Part shown: piece by piece, positions 1-8,718 of the stretch
How positions within the stretch are numbered: the stretch's first letter is position 1
Layout: every line of letters begins with the position of its first letter
Assembly: GCA_017633985.1 (NCBI GenBank)
Contig: JAGBOF010000016.1
Location: 1 to 64,000 of the forward strand
DNA length: 64,000 bases
Reading direction: 5' to 3'
Source: Bacteroidales bacterium
GTDB lineage: Bacteria; Bacteroidota; Bacteroidia; Bacteroidales; P3
Made by a program: the position numbers and the translations under genes
Notes under the pieces: generated by a model
Database searches by the model: none
Seen by the model: the letters and a program-made list of their open reading frames with translations, nothing else
Told to the model about the DNA's origin: nothing

Positions 1-3000
1 CAACGTCTTGAACGTCTTGATGTCGCCCATCAAATGTCCGTCAGCCGTGTTTACAAAGCCTGCAAACTGATATTCAGTATCAGGAGTCAAGCCTGTAAGT
101 TCGTAGGTCATCGTGCCGTTATTGATTGCAGCTTCAACGGTCGTGTATTCGTTGTCGGTAGCTTTTCTGTACATGAAGCCCGAAGATACGATTGCCTTCG
201 TAGTCTCTGTAACTGTTACCGTTGCGTTCAACGTAGCCTTAACTGAATCAATACCCGATGCATCAGCCGTACGTACGACAGGATCAGTTTCAGCGACAGG
301 TACTTTCATAGTAGTGAACGTATCCTCCGTGGCATCGCATACAGTATTGGTAACTGTCACGGTATAAGCATGGTAAACATAAACGGTGTTAGGCTGCAAT
401 CCGTTAATTTCCTTGGTGAATTTCTCTCTGTCGGAAACACTCACCGTAACAGAATCGGTCTGTCCCTGACGCACATAAACAAATCCCCTGCTGCTTATCT
501 TTTCGGAGTATGTACTTTCCGTCACTTCCGCTGCCAACACGGCGGAATTACGGGTTATTTTGCGTGCTTTAAGCGTCTTAACTTCAGGAAGAATAATCAT
601 TCCTTGCGTCGGCAGGGTCGTAAATTGTTTGTGCCCTCCCGTTACATAAGAATATGCAGTAGTGGAAACAAACGCATAAAACACATAAGAGGTATTAGGC
701 GTAAGGTTTTTCAATTCCAAAGAGAAATTGTCCGCATTGGCGCTCAATGTATCCCAGATGTTTGTTCCTGCAACCTTATAAGCAAATCCGCAAGCCGATA
801 TTTCTTCACCGCCTTTTATCAAATCAGCCCTTAAAACTGCGGAAACGGAATCAAAATCTGCCTGCGCTACATCTAAAGTAACCACAACAGGAGCTTTAAT
901 TGCGTATTCCTTTGTTTTGAATTTAACCCACTGACCGTAGAAAACGGATCCCAAAGGATTGGTTACAAATGCGCGGTAAGAATATTCAGTACCTGATTTT
1001 AAATCCGCAGCATCATATTTAAATACAGTGTTTAACGAAGAAGACAAGCATATAATAGTATCTTTATCTTTTATAAGTTCAAATCCTTTTTTAACTGCAG
1101 CATCGGAATTAAGCATAACCGTACCGTTTAACGTTGCAGATGCGGAATCAATGTCGGATACATCAGCCGTTGTCACAACAGGAGCTATGTATTCAACCGA
1201 CGTTTCCGCCTGAACGTGCTGCCACGGTGAATTGTTGTACTGACAAACCGAACGTACGTAAACATTGTACTTGGTTGAAGATTTAAGATCGGTAAATACA
1301 TAATTATGTTTGTCGGTGGTTTTTATTTCATCGCTGCTTACGTATTTAATGTCATCTTCTTCAGTTATCACAACGTTATATGTATCCGTCTCACCGCTCC
1401 AAGACACGGCTACGGTGTTCTTTGTCGCTGTATCAACAGCTAAATATTCCGTTTCAGGGCATTCTTCGATTACGCCTTTGGTTCTGAACGTTACGGAATC
1501 CCAATTGGACAATCTGCCGTTTTCTTTAAATACGGGGATGCCGTTTTCATCGAAAGTATCTGTCGGTTCTACGCAATAAGAACGTACGTAAACCGTGTAA
1601 TCAGTCCCAGGGGTAAGTCCCGTAAGATATACGGACGAATCGTAAGAAGAGGTAAACATACCGTGCAAATTGACTTTGTATTGCCAACGATTGATATTTA
1701 TTGCATCAGTCCAGGATATGCGTGCAGTAGTTTCATCTATGCTGTCAGCCTTAATAACTTTCAATTGTGTTTCGCATGTATTGTCCGTTTCTTTCATTAC
1801 AGTCACGCGGAAATTATCCAAATACCAAGAACCCGAACTGTTGCCTGTGTGTTGCAATACTATGGCTCTGTTTTCACCTTTATTGATTACGTTATTGAAC
1901 TCAAAGGCAAATATATCGTGCTGCCATTCGCTGACCTTCCAATAAGGCAAAACACTGACAGGTTCCCATGTATTTGTATCCCAAATATCCGAAGCAACAT
2001 AGATTACCATATCGCCGGATGCGAATGCATATAAATCTCTTTTTGCGGAGAATTCCAACTTCAAATGGCTGATGTTGCCTTGGAAATATTGTGTTGCTAT
2101 TGCACAGTTGCCTTTAAATTCCATGGAAGTGGCATTGCCGTTATAACCTGTAGATGCGTATGTGGTAACGGACGGATAGATTGTATCCCTGTGCGAGGTT
2201 ATCACTCTTTCCCAACAAACAGGATATGAGCGGTTATCGTAATCTTTGATGTCAAATCCGTCATACCAACCTTCCGCAGGATCCACAGGTAAACAGGAAG
2301 TGCTTGCCGTAATGAATCGGTGTACGGATGTAGGCGTATTGTCTTCACAATTGGCAGATACAAAGATGTAGTAATCGGCTCCTGATTCCAAATCAGTCAA
2401 TGTGCATTCCGTGCGGTCTGTAATCACAGTATCAAAAACATTCAGATTCTTAAGTCCGTAGGCTACACTCCACGATTGAGGCTGCGCTGGGTTGTTATCC
2501 TTCCATTTAACGGTTATAGCATCCGTTTTTCTTCTTCCGACAGTTTGCAAATCAGATACGGCAATACAATCCGATTTAGCCTCCTCTAACCTAATATTGT
2601 CTATTGCAGCTGCAGGATTATAAGCCGACTCGGAAGCATTCCTCCAATAAAATACCAACTGATAAACTCTTGCCGACACATTGTCCAACACATAAGAAGC
2701 ATGCCGCCATACATTAACTCCCGTACCCTGCCTGCCTTCCATCAATGTCACTGCACCCTTTGGTGCATGGTAATCATTATGAGACGGAAGTGCCTCGCCT
2801 TTAGGAATCAGATAAACATTCAAATTATCCAACGATTCGAAACCCGCTGCATGGTAATCAAAATCCAACGAATACTGCGGAGCATCCCCGAATTGCACGT
2901 TAAATACCGCAACGGAATAAGATCTTTCGGCAACATAGGAGTTGGTTTCTCCGTCATCGGAAGAAATGTAAAGAGAATGCGGCACGGTGGTCGTAGATTC

Positions 3001-6000
3001 ATCTATTAATCCTTCCGCATCGCCTACATACCATTGATTCTTCCCCGATCCAAAAACCGTAACGGCGTTGTCTTGCAATGCATCCTCGAACGTTTGCACA
3101 TACGGAAACTGCGAAATCAATTTACCAAGTGTTGCAAATGTCACTTCCTTTGAAACCTTGGACACTTCTTTGCAATCCGCCGACACACATACCGAATACT
3201 TAACTCCCGAAGCCAAACCAGTCAGCGTGCCCGTCACTTTATTCAAAGAATTCTTGTAAACATTAACCGCAGAAACAACAAATTCTTCCCCTTCGGGCAT
3301 CAATCTGTAATGGAACTTCCACGCATCGGCATTACCGTTTTCCGTCCAAGTAAAGGTTGCCGAATTGTCATCGGCTTCAGTCATTACCAAATCCGTAGGA
3401 GTTGCACAATCATTGCCAGTTATCTTTATGTTGTCAATAGCTGCAGGAGGATTGATTTTTCTTTTCGCCGCAGCGTTATACCAAACAAACACCAATTGAT
3501 AAGTCTTTTCTGCGACATGTTGAAGCCTCACCGAATGATGCTGCCAACCGTCAGTATTGGACACCGTATCCAAAAGCAATGTGCCTTCAGGCCATCCCGA
3601 CTGCGGAAGTTGCACAGCGGTAGGAACCAAATATACTCTCATATATCCGTGTTGTCCGCCGCCTGATTTATAATCAAACGACAGGTCATATTCCTGCTGT
3701 GTGCCGAATCTCAAAGGCAATGTCGCATAAGCATAGTTATCAACTGCCGTATCGCAATGGTAAGAACTCTTATCGCTGGAAACATACAAAGCATGTGTAT
3801 GTCCGCCTGCATCGGTTCCCACTATCCAATCATTGGTTGCCGTAGAATAGGAATAAACGGCTTTGCTTTCCTCTTCGTCTTCGAAATCCAAAACATAACC
3901 TAAAGATGTTATTTGGGTCATCGGCTGTGTAGTTCTGAAAGTAATGACAGCGGATGCATCGGAGGTATCGCCCTCTTGGCAAACGGCTCTTACGTATGCT
4001 TTATACAATGTATTCTCTTTTAAAGAAGATATTGTATAATCGGTATCCGTTACCGTCAATTGCGTAAAATAATCTGCGATATCATCAGAATAATCTGCGA
4101 CGTCAGTAAAATGATCTGCGACGTCAGTAAATTTATCTGCGACGTCGCTGTAATAAACAATCCATTTGTTTGCATCGCCGCTTTCTTTCCATGAAATTTC
4201 CGCAGAATTGTCATCCGTACCTTTAACAACCAATGCAGAAGGTTTGGCACAATCAGCACCGCGTACTCTGATGTTATCAATTGCAGCTCCTGTTCCCGAA
4301 TCTCTTGTAGACGACCATACAAATACAAGCTGCATAATTCTGTCTTCCGAACCTGTTATTGAATATTCGAACTCCGTCCAATCCGTCATGGAGACTTTAC
4401 TTAATATACATGTACCTTCAGGCATTCCCGTTTGCGGAATCTCCTTATCCGGCGGTACAAGATATACGCTTAAATCAGCCCATACGTCGTCATACCTAGA
4501 ACAACCTTCGGATTTGTAATCAAAAGACAGAATATATTCGGATTTGCCGTAAAATTCTATGTTCATAACGGCATAAGAATGCAAGACAGAAAAATTGTGT
4601 GAGGAATAATTATTATTCTCGCCATCATCATCCGAAATATATAATGATTTGCTGCCGTCTTTGGCTGTTGCAGAACCTATAACCCATGCATTAAATTCAT
4701 TGTCCGCCGTAAATGAAAACGCATCTATCTTGTCCTGTTCGAAATCAATTACAAAATCAGGCCGCATGGCAGCTCCTTTTGTTGAGAATCTGACCACTTC
4801 GGTAGAATCTTCACTTTCCTGGTCGCATTGTGTTTTAACCCAGACATCATATATTGTTCCCGAATTCAAGGCCAAAACAACGGAAAAGGTATCGGTAGTA
4901 ACAAACGAAACTTCATCAGAGCCTTTTTCACGATAATAGACATTCCATTGCCGGTGATCCTCATTACTGTCGGCAAATGTTATTTTAGCCGATATGTCGG
5001 TTATTTCCGAAACTTTTACACCGTCAGACTGCGGACCCGTGCAAGTGGGAGCCAAACCTACACGTATATCGTCAAAATACCATGTAGTTAAGCTGCTGCC
5101 GTATTCTCCCTTTTGCGATGTGTATCTGAAAGCGATATAATTATCCGCCGACGGTGTCAAATCGGCATCCTGCAAAGAAATACGTGCGTAATGCCACCTT
5201 TCATCCGATTCATCATTATACGGTTCCAATACAGTCAATGGTTTGAATGATTTGGCATCGGCAAGATTGCTTAAAGTTCCGACTTCCAATGTTCCGGGGT
5301 CCAAACCGTCCCATCGCTGCCTATTGTCTTGGGAATACCAGAATGTTAATCTGTACCAGCTCAAATCTCCTTCAAGCAAAGGCAGCGCTAATACTGCATC
5401 ACCGCCTCCTATTCGCAAGGCAACATCAAGGTCTTCGTTTCTCGGGTATGCACCTGCTTCTGTCAAACCGATATAATCTTCCCCTGAAAGCTTTGTCCAA
5501 CAATCCAAGGTATATCCGTTTTCAAAATCAGTAAACCAAGGTATTGTTTTAACTCCGCAAGCGGTTTTAAATATCATGATATCCGAAAAAGCCGACTGCT
5601 CATCTTTGCAAAAAGCCGTCACCTTAACCTCATAACGTGTATCAACTTGCAACCCGTCTATAACGGCTGAATCACTATACACAGTTTTAAGTTCGCTCCA
5701 CTGCGGCGTACCTTCCTGTCTGTAATAAACGTTCCATGCTTGCTGGTCTTCTCCGTTTTTAGTCCATTCTATCTTCAAAGATTCAGCCGTTGCTTCGGCA
5801 AGATGCAGGTTCAAAGGCTTCAAACATGACGATCCGCCTATATGGATATTGTCTATCGCCGCCGAGAAATCATAAGGATTGACACAAAAAATCCCGACAT
5901 GCCAATAAAACACTAATCTATATGTCCCGCCTGCCAACTCTTGGGTAGTATACGAAACACCCGTCCAGTCTTTATTGCAAACCTTGTTTACCAATACGGT

Positions 6001-6774
6001 TGCACCTTTGGGTATTCCTGCCAAAGGAACGGGTATAGTGTCCGGAAGTAAAAATACTGACAACGAGCTGAAATCAGCTTCCACTCCGCCGACCTTATAA
6101 TCAAAACTTATATTTTGCTCCTGTTTGTCATCAAAGGTAAAGGTCAATACCGAATAGGCATTTGTATTGTTATTGCAGGTAAACGTAGTTGTCTTTCCGT
6201 CATCATTGGATATATACAACGCCGTAGGATAACCTTCCGTACCTGTTGCAGAACCTATATACCAATTGTCATTCGTGTTTGATCTGTTATCAAAAATACC
6301 GTAATAAGCCTCTTTGTCATTGAAATCTATATCCAGCGGCAATTCGGCAACAAGCGCATCGGTTATAAATCTTACGATATTTGAGGTGTCGGTAGAAATA
6401 TTGCCCGAACAATCGGTAAGAACAAAAACGTCATACTTTTCCGCAGCATCCAAATCAGTTAATTCTGCAGTCTTATCACCTGATGCATCCGTTTCAATCC
6501 ACTTCTTGTCTCCTACTTTACGGTAATAAACTTTCCATGCACTGTGATTTGCATTGGTATCTTCGAAATAAACTTTTGCCGAATTGGATGTAATATTCTC
6601 CACTCCTACCGTCCCCGATATACCTGTGCAAAGGGCAGTGGAATCTGACGCATAATCATCAAAAGGCGGGAATTCCGTGCTTTGGAAACTCTTATTGAGA
6701 CTGTTTTGGGCGAAACTACCGAATGCATAAAGCACAAATACAAACGGCAAAAACCATAAACTAAATTTCCGCAT
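1..6774 (-). CDS. Giant secreted multidomain protein with fibronectin III and jelly-roll modules (3' end outside window)
   Basis: An open frame runs without a stop from the ATG at 6774 to the window edge (2,258 codons). It starts with a clear signal peptide (MRKFSLWFLPFVF..FAQ). About six repeating units of roughly 270 residues follow. Each has a fibronectin type III domain (NVYYR, VYVRAVC-type strands) and a jelly-roll domain of the MAM/cleaved-adhesin kind closing on D(N/D)(I/F)(R/K/H), near residues 306, 565, 832, 1115, 1390 and 1650. From about 1650 on only fibronectin III-like domains are seen. Such proteins in Bacteroidota are usually type IX secretion cargo acting as adhesins or carrying enzymes; the sorting domain would lie off-window, so this is inferred. 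No catalytic motif was recognised. One fibronectin domain contains the in-frame 21-bp repeat array at 4072-4155. Small plus-strand frames across this region are shadows. Confidence 0.88.
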   Translation of the reverse strand, partial: MRKFSLWFLPFVFVLYAFGSFAQNSLNKSFQSTEFPPFDDYASDSTALCTGISGTVGVENITSNSAKVYFEDTNANHSAWKVYYRKVGDKKWIETDASGDKTAELTDLDAAEKYDVFVLTDCSGNISTDTSNIVRFITDALVAELPLDIDFNDKEAYYGIFDNRSNTNDNWYIGSATGTEGYPTALYISNDDGKTTTFTCNNNTNAYSVLTFTFDDKQEQNISFDYKVGGVEADFSSLSVFLLPDTIPVPLAGIPKGATVLVNKVCNKDWTGVSYTTQELAGGTYRLVFYWHVGIFCVNPYDFSAAIDNIHIGGSSCLKPLNLHLAEATAESLKIEWTKNGEDQQAWNVYYRQEGTPQWSELKTVYSDSAVIDGLQVDTRYEVKVTAFCKDEQSAFSDIMIFKTACGVKTIPWFTDFENGYTLDCWTKLSGEDYIGLTEAGAYPRNEDLDVALRIGGGDAVLALPLLEGDLSWYRLTFWYSQDNRQRWDGLDPGTLEVGTLSNLADAKSFKPLTVLEPYNDESDERWHYARISLQDADLTPSADNYIAFRYTSQKGEYGSSLTTWYFDDIRVGLAPTCTGPQSDGVKVSEITDISAKITFADSNEDHRQWNVYYREKGSDEVSFVTTDTFSVVLALNSGTIYDVWVKTQCDQESEDSTEVVRFSTKGAAMRPDFVIDFEQDKIDAFSFTADNEFNAWVIGSATAKDGSKSLYISDDDGENNNYSSHNFSVLHSYAVMNIEFYGKSEYILSFDYKSEGCSRYDDVWADLSVYLVPPDKEIPQTGMPEGTCILSKVSMTDWTEFEYSITGSEDRIMQLVFVWSSTRDSGTGAAIDNIRVRGADCAKPSALVVKGTDDNSAEISWKESGDANKWIVYYSDVADKFTDVADHFTDVADYSDDIADYFTQLTVTDTDYTISSLKENTLYKAYVRAVCQEGDTSDASAVITFRTTQPMTQITSLGYVLDFEDEEESKAVYSYSTATNDWIVGTDAGGHTHALYVSSDKSSYHCDTAVDNYAYATLPLRFGTQQEYDLSFDYKSGGGQHGYMRVYLVPTAVQLPQSGWPEGTLLLDTVSNTDGWQHHSVRLQHVAEKTYQLVFVWYNAAAKRKINPPAAIDNIKITGNDCATPTDLVMTEADDNSATFTWTENGNADAWKFHYRLMPEGEEFVVSAVNVYKNSLNKVTGTLTGLASGVKYSVCVSADCKEVSKVSKEVTFATLGKLISQFPYVQTFEDALQDNAVTVFGSGKNQWYVGDAEGLIDESTTTVPHSLYISSDDGETNSYVAERSYSVAVFNVQFGDAPQYSLDFDYHAAGFESLDNLNVYLIPKGEALPSHNDYHAPKGAVTLMEGRQGTGVNVWRHASYVLDNVSARVYQLVFYWRNASESAYNPAAAIDNIRLEEAKSDCIAVSDLQTVGRRKTDAITVKWKDNNPAQPQSWSVAYGLKNLNVFDTVITDRTECTLTDLESGADYYIFVSANCEDNTPTSVHRFITASTSCLPVDPAEGWYDGFDIKDYDNRSYPVCWERVITSHRDTIYPSVTTYASTGYNGNATSMEFKGNCAIATQYFQGNISHLKLEFSAKRDLYAFASGDMVIYVASDIWDTNTWEPVSVLPYWKVSEWQHDIFAFEFNNVINKGENRAIVLQHTGNSSGSWYLDNFRVTVMKETDNTCETQLKVIKADSIDETTARISWTDAININRWQYKVNLHGMFTSSYDSSVYLTGLTPGTDYTVYVRSYCVEPTDTFDENGIPVFKENGRLSNWDSVTFRTKGVIEECPETEYLAVDTATKNTVAVSWSGETDTYNVVITEEDDIKYVSSDEIKTTDKHNYVFTDLKSSTKYNVYVRSVCQYNNSPWQHVQAETSVEYIAPVVTTADVSDIDSASATLNGTVMLNSDAAVKKGFELIKDKDTIICLSSSLNTVFKYDAADLKSGTEYSYRAFVTNPLGSVFYGQWVKFKTKEYAIKAPVVVTLDVAQADFDSVSAVLRADLIKGGEEISACGFAYKVAGTNIWDTLSANADNFSLELKNLTPNTSYVFYAFVSTTAYSYVTGGHKQFTTLPTQGMIILPEVKTLKARKITRNSAVLAAEVTESTYSEKISSRGFVYVRQGQTDSVTVSVSDREKFTKEINGLQPNTVYVYHAYTVTVTNTVCDATEDTFTTMKVPVAETDPVVRTADASGIDSVKATLNATVTVTETTKAIVSSGFMYRKATDNEYTTVEAAINNGTMTYELTGLTPDTEYQFAGFVNTADGHLMGDIKTFKTL
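4072..4155. repeat. Four-unit 21-bp tandem repeat inside the giant protein gene
   Basis: Units begin at 4072, 4093, 4114 and 4135 and share ATCTGCGAYRTC. The middle two read ATCTGCGACGTCAGTAA, the same words as the intergenic array at 8349-8390. Read on the minus strand in the gene frame they encode a seven-residue repeat (DVADxFT-like) in the middle of a fibronectin III domain, after the NKWIVYYS strand. Because 21 is divisible by three, the frame is kept. Confidence 0.9.
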
Positions 6775-6837
6775 AATTTTTATTTATTTTTAATTAATGT
6801 CTGTCTTTTTACTTACAGTATCATAAAATTTATTGTG

Positions 6838-6845
6838 CAAAAATA
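6838..6845 (-). promoter_or_regulatory. Probable -7 element of the giant protein gene
   Basis: On the minus strand this reads TATTTTTG, matching TAnnTTTG, about 64 bases before the ATG at 6774. No convincing -33 TTTG was found at the right distance. Confidence 0.45.
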
Positions 6846-6966
6846 TAATATATTTATATACCACGCAATATTTAGCACCAAGTATTTATATACCTGATAG
6901 CATTTTAACGGCTTTTTAACTGTCTTACAAGGAAATAAAATGCTGTTAAATATCTGTCAAATTATA

Positions 6967-8292
6967 TTATATCTTCCTTTTACGCCAAGCGGAGAACCTG
7001 AAATACAAGAGTGAGAGGACTAAAATCACAAAATAATACACCGCATCGGCAAACCAACAGACTGTAAGCGGTGAATGTTTTACCCAAATGACAATATATA
7101 TAAATAAGGTATAAACTACAAGCGAAGTTGTCTCCATAAAAAACACCGCACGCGTATTTCCCGTGCCCGCAACGGCATCATACCACACATTGGCGGCTGC
7201 CGCTATCACGGTTATAACACATAAAACCCATACGACATCTTTTCCCTGCAATATAACCTCATCTATATCGGTAAAGATGCCCATTATAAAGGACGGAAAC
7301 AGCAGATAAACCGCCGCAAACGGCAATACGCATATATAAGACAATTTAACGCTTTTGCGTATTAAAGGAATAATCTCCTCTTGCTTGTTTTCACCCATAA
7401 GATTGCTCACAAGAGTACTTGTAACTGATGCAAAAGAACAATAAATTATAAATATCAGCGAATTGGCACTGCGCAGTACGTTGGTAACCGCTATCGGAGT
7501 TTGTCCCAAATGCTCAATAAACAAATAGAAAAGAAACCACGTCGCAATGGCAAACACACTCTGTGACATAGTCCAGAAAGAAATTTTCAACATCTGCCAC
7601 AAAAGCTTAACGTCAGGGCGGTGCAGTTTGTTAAGTGCGTATTTTGCGATATTGATATGCCGTTTAGTGCTTATGATAAAGTATATCAGTCCGACAACTT
7701 CCGCCAATGACGAACCTATTGCAGCACCCGTTATTCCCAATTGCGGAAAACCCAGTTTGCCGAATATTAATATGTAATTGAACAGGCAATTTGCAACAAA
7801 GAGTACCAAAGAATTGCCGATAAGCGAACGTGTCTGCACGGTACCCATAAGAAAGGTTCGGTACATCATGGATATTGCCGCAAAGACAAAGCCGTACATA
7901 CGCCAATCAAGATAAGAGGTTGCAGCCTTGCATATATCCTGCGAAACCAATATACGTTTGAATATATCTGCCATACACAAAGAGGTGAACAATACAGCAA
8001 AGGCTGTAATAATAAGTTGAAAGTACAGTCCCTGATAGAATATATTGCCCACGGCGCTGTAATTCTTCTCGCCGTTACGCCGTCCTATCATAATCTCCGC
8101 ACCCATTGCAAAACCGAAACTTGCAGTAAAAACCGTCATATACATAACACCCGCTATTGCACTGGCGCCTAATTCCACTTGGGACACTCTTCCCAAAAAC
8201 GCCGTGTCGGTTATGCTCAACAGTTGCTCCATCAGCATGCTTACAAGCACGGGAAGCGTAATTTTTAATATGTTTTTGTTTGTGTATTGCAT
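6967..8292 (-). CDS. MATE family efflux transporter
   Basis: This 441-residue polytopic membrane protein matches the multidrug and toxin extrusion family in length, with about 12 predicted membrane segments. The family exports cationic drugs, flavins or other small molecules using a sodium or proton gradient. N-terminal features typical of the family are visible (LPVLVSMLMEQLLSITDTAFLGR, split here as LPVLVSMLMEQ and LLSITDTAFLGR). The ATG at 8292 is preceded by a TATCTTTG element on the same strand. It stands alone: the giant repeat gene follows 190 bases downstream in the same direction but has its own promoter-like element. Substrate cannot be told from sequence. It is one of three MATE genes in this window. 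Confidence 0.9.
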   Translation of the reverse strand: MQYTNKNILKITLPVLVSMLMEQLLSITDTAFLGRVSQVELGASAIAGVMYMTVFTASFGFAMGAEIMIGRRNGEKNYSAVGNIFYQGLYFQLIITAFAVLFTSLCMADIFKRILVSQDICKAATSYLDWRMYGFVFAAISMMYRTFLMGTVQTRSLIGNSLVLFVANCLFNYILIFGKLGFPQLGITGAAIGSSLAEVVGLIYFIISTKRHINIAKYALNKLHRPDVKLLWQMLKISFWTMSQSVFAIATWFLFYLFIEHLGQTPIAVTNVLRSANSLIFIIYCSFASVTSTLVSNLMGENKQEEIIPLIRKSVKLSYICVLPFAAVYLLFPSFIMGIFTDIDEVILQGKDVVWVLCVITVIAAAANVWYDAVAGTGNTRAVFFMETTSLVVYTLFIYIVIWVKHSPLTVCWFADAVYYFVILVLSLLYFRFSAWRKRKI

Positions 8293-8305
8293 ATAAAAAT
8301 TTTTG

Positions 8306-8313
8306 CAAAGATA
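8306..8313 (-). promoter_or_regulatory. -7 promoter element for the MATE gene
   Basis: Minus-strand TATCTTTG lies 14 bases ahead of the ATG at 8292, a perfect TAnnTTTG match. The -33 element is not obvious. Confidence 0.6.
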
Positions 8314-8348
8314 GTAATAATTTTTCTTATCGCTTTAATGCAAAATTA

Positions 8349-8453
8349 ATCTGCGACGTCAGTAAATTAATCTGCGATGTCAGTAAATTAATCTGCGATA
8401 AAAATTTATTAATACGGCGTTTTAAGATTTTTTAATGCCGTTTTTTAAAATCG
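8349..8453. repeat. Intergenic array of five 21-bp units
   Basis: Units start at 8349, 8370, 8391, 8412 and 8433. The first three carry ATCTGCGA, the fourth ATACGGCGTTTTAA and the fifth TAATGCCGTTTTTT. The array fills the gap between divergent promoters of the MATE gene and the receptor gene. The rest of the gap (8293-8718) holds those promoters and otherwise AT-rich sequence with no gene seen. Confidence 0.85.
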
Positions 8454-8594
8454 GCTTCGTATCAACGTGCTTTTTGACGTGTTTTCAGCTAATCAAAACA
8501 ATATATTTCAAATATTTTACTCCGCATTTACAATTAATAATCAACATATTACAAAAACAAATTGTAAATCTTATAATTTTTATTAGGAAAAAAT

Positions 8595-8625
8595 TTTGCT
8601 GTTATCGGAAACTGTTATATTTTTG
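8595..8625 (+). promoter_or_regulatory. Bacteroides-type promoter of the receptor/ABC operon
   Basis: TTTG at 8595-8598, 19 bases, then TATTTTTG at 8618-8625 gives the full -33/-7 consensus of the Bacteroidota primary sigma factor. The ATG at 8719 lies about 90 bases further, leaving a leader of roughly 85 bases. Confidence 0.75.
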
Positions 8626-8718
8626 CAGTGTATTATTAAACTAATACAGTAATACAATAAATTATTCCGATATACGGTTTAAACAAGATAATAAGTAACA
8701 ATAATAATTAATAAAGTA

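Noticed and set aside
34..6526. Numerous plus-strand small ORFs in the first 6.5 kb
   Set aside because: They lie opposite the giant minus-strand frame, have no ribosome site or promoter, and their sequences look like antisense translations of fibronectin repeats.
8349..8453. CRISPR-like or REP element explanation for the 21-bp arrays
   Set aside because: There are no unique spacers, and units vary in the A/T part while keeping register. No REP-type transposase gene is present in the window.
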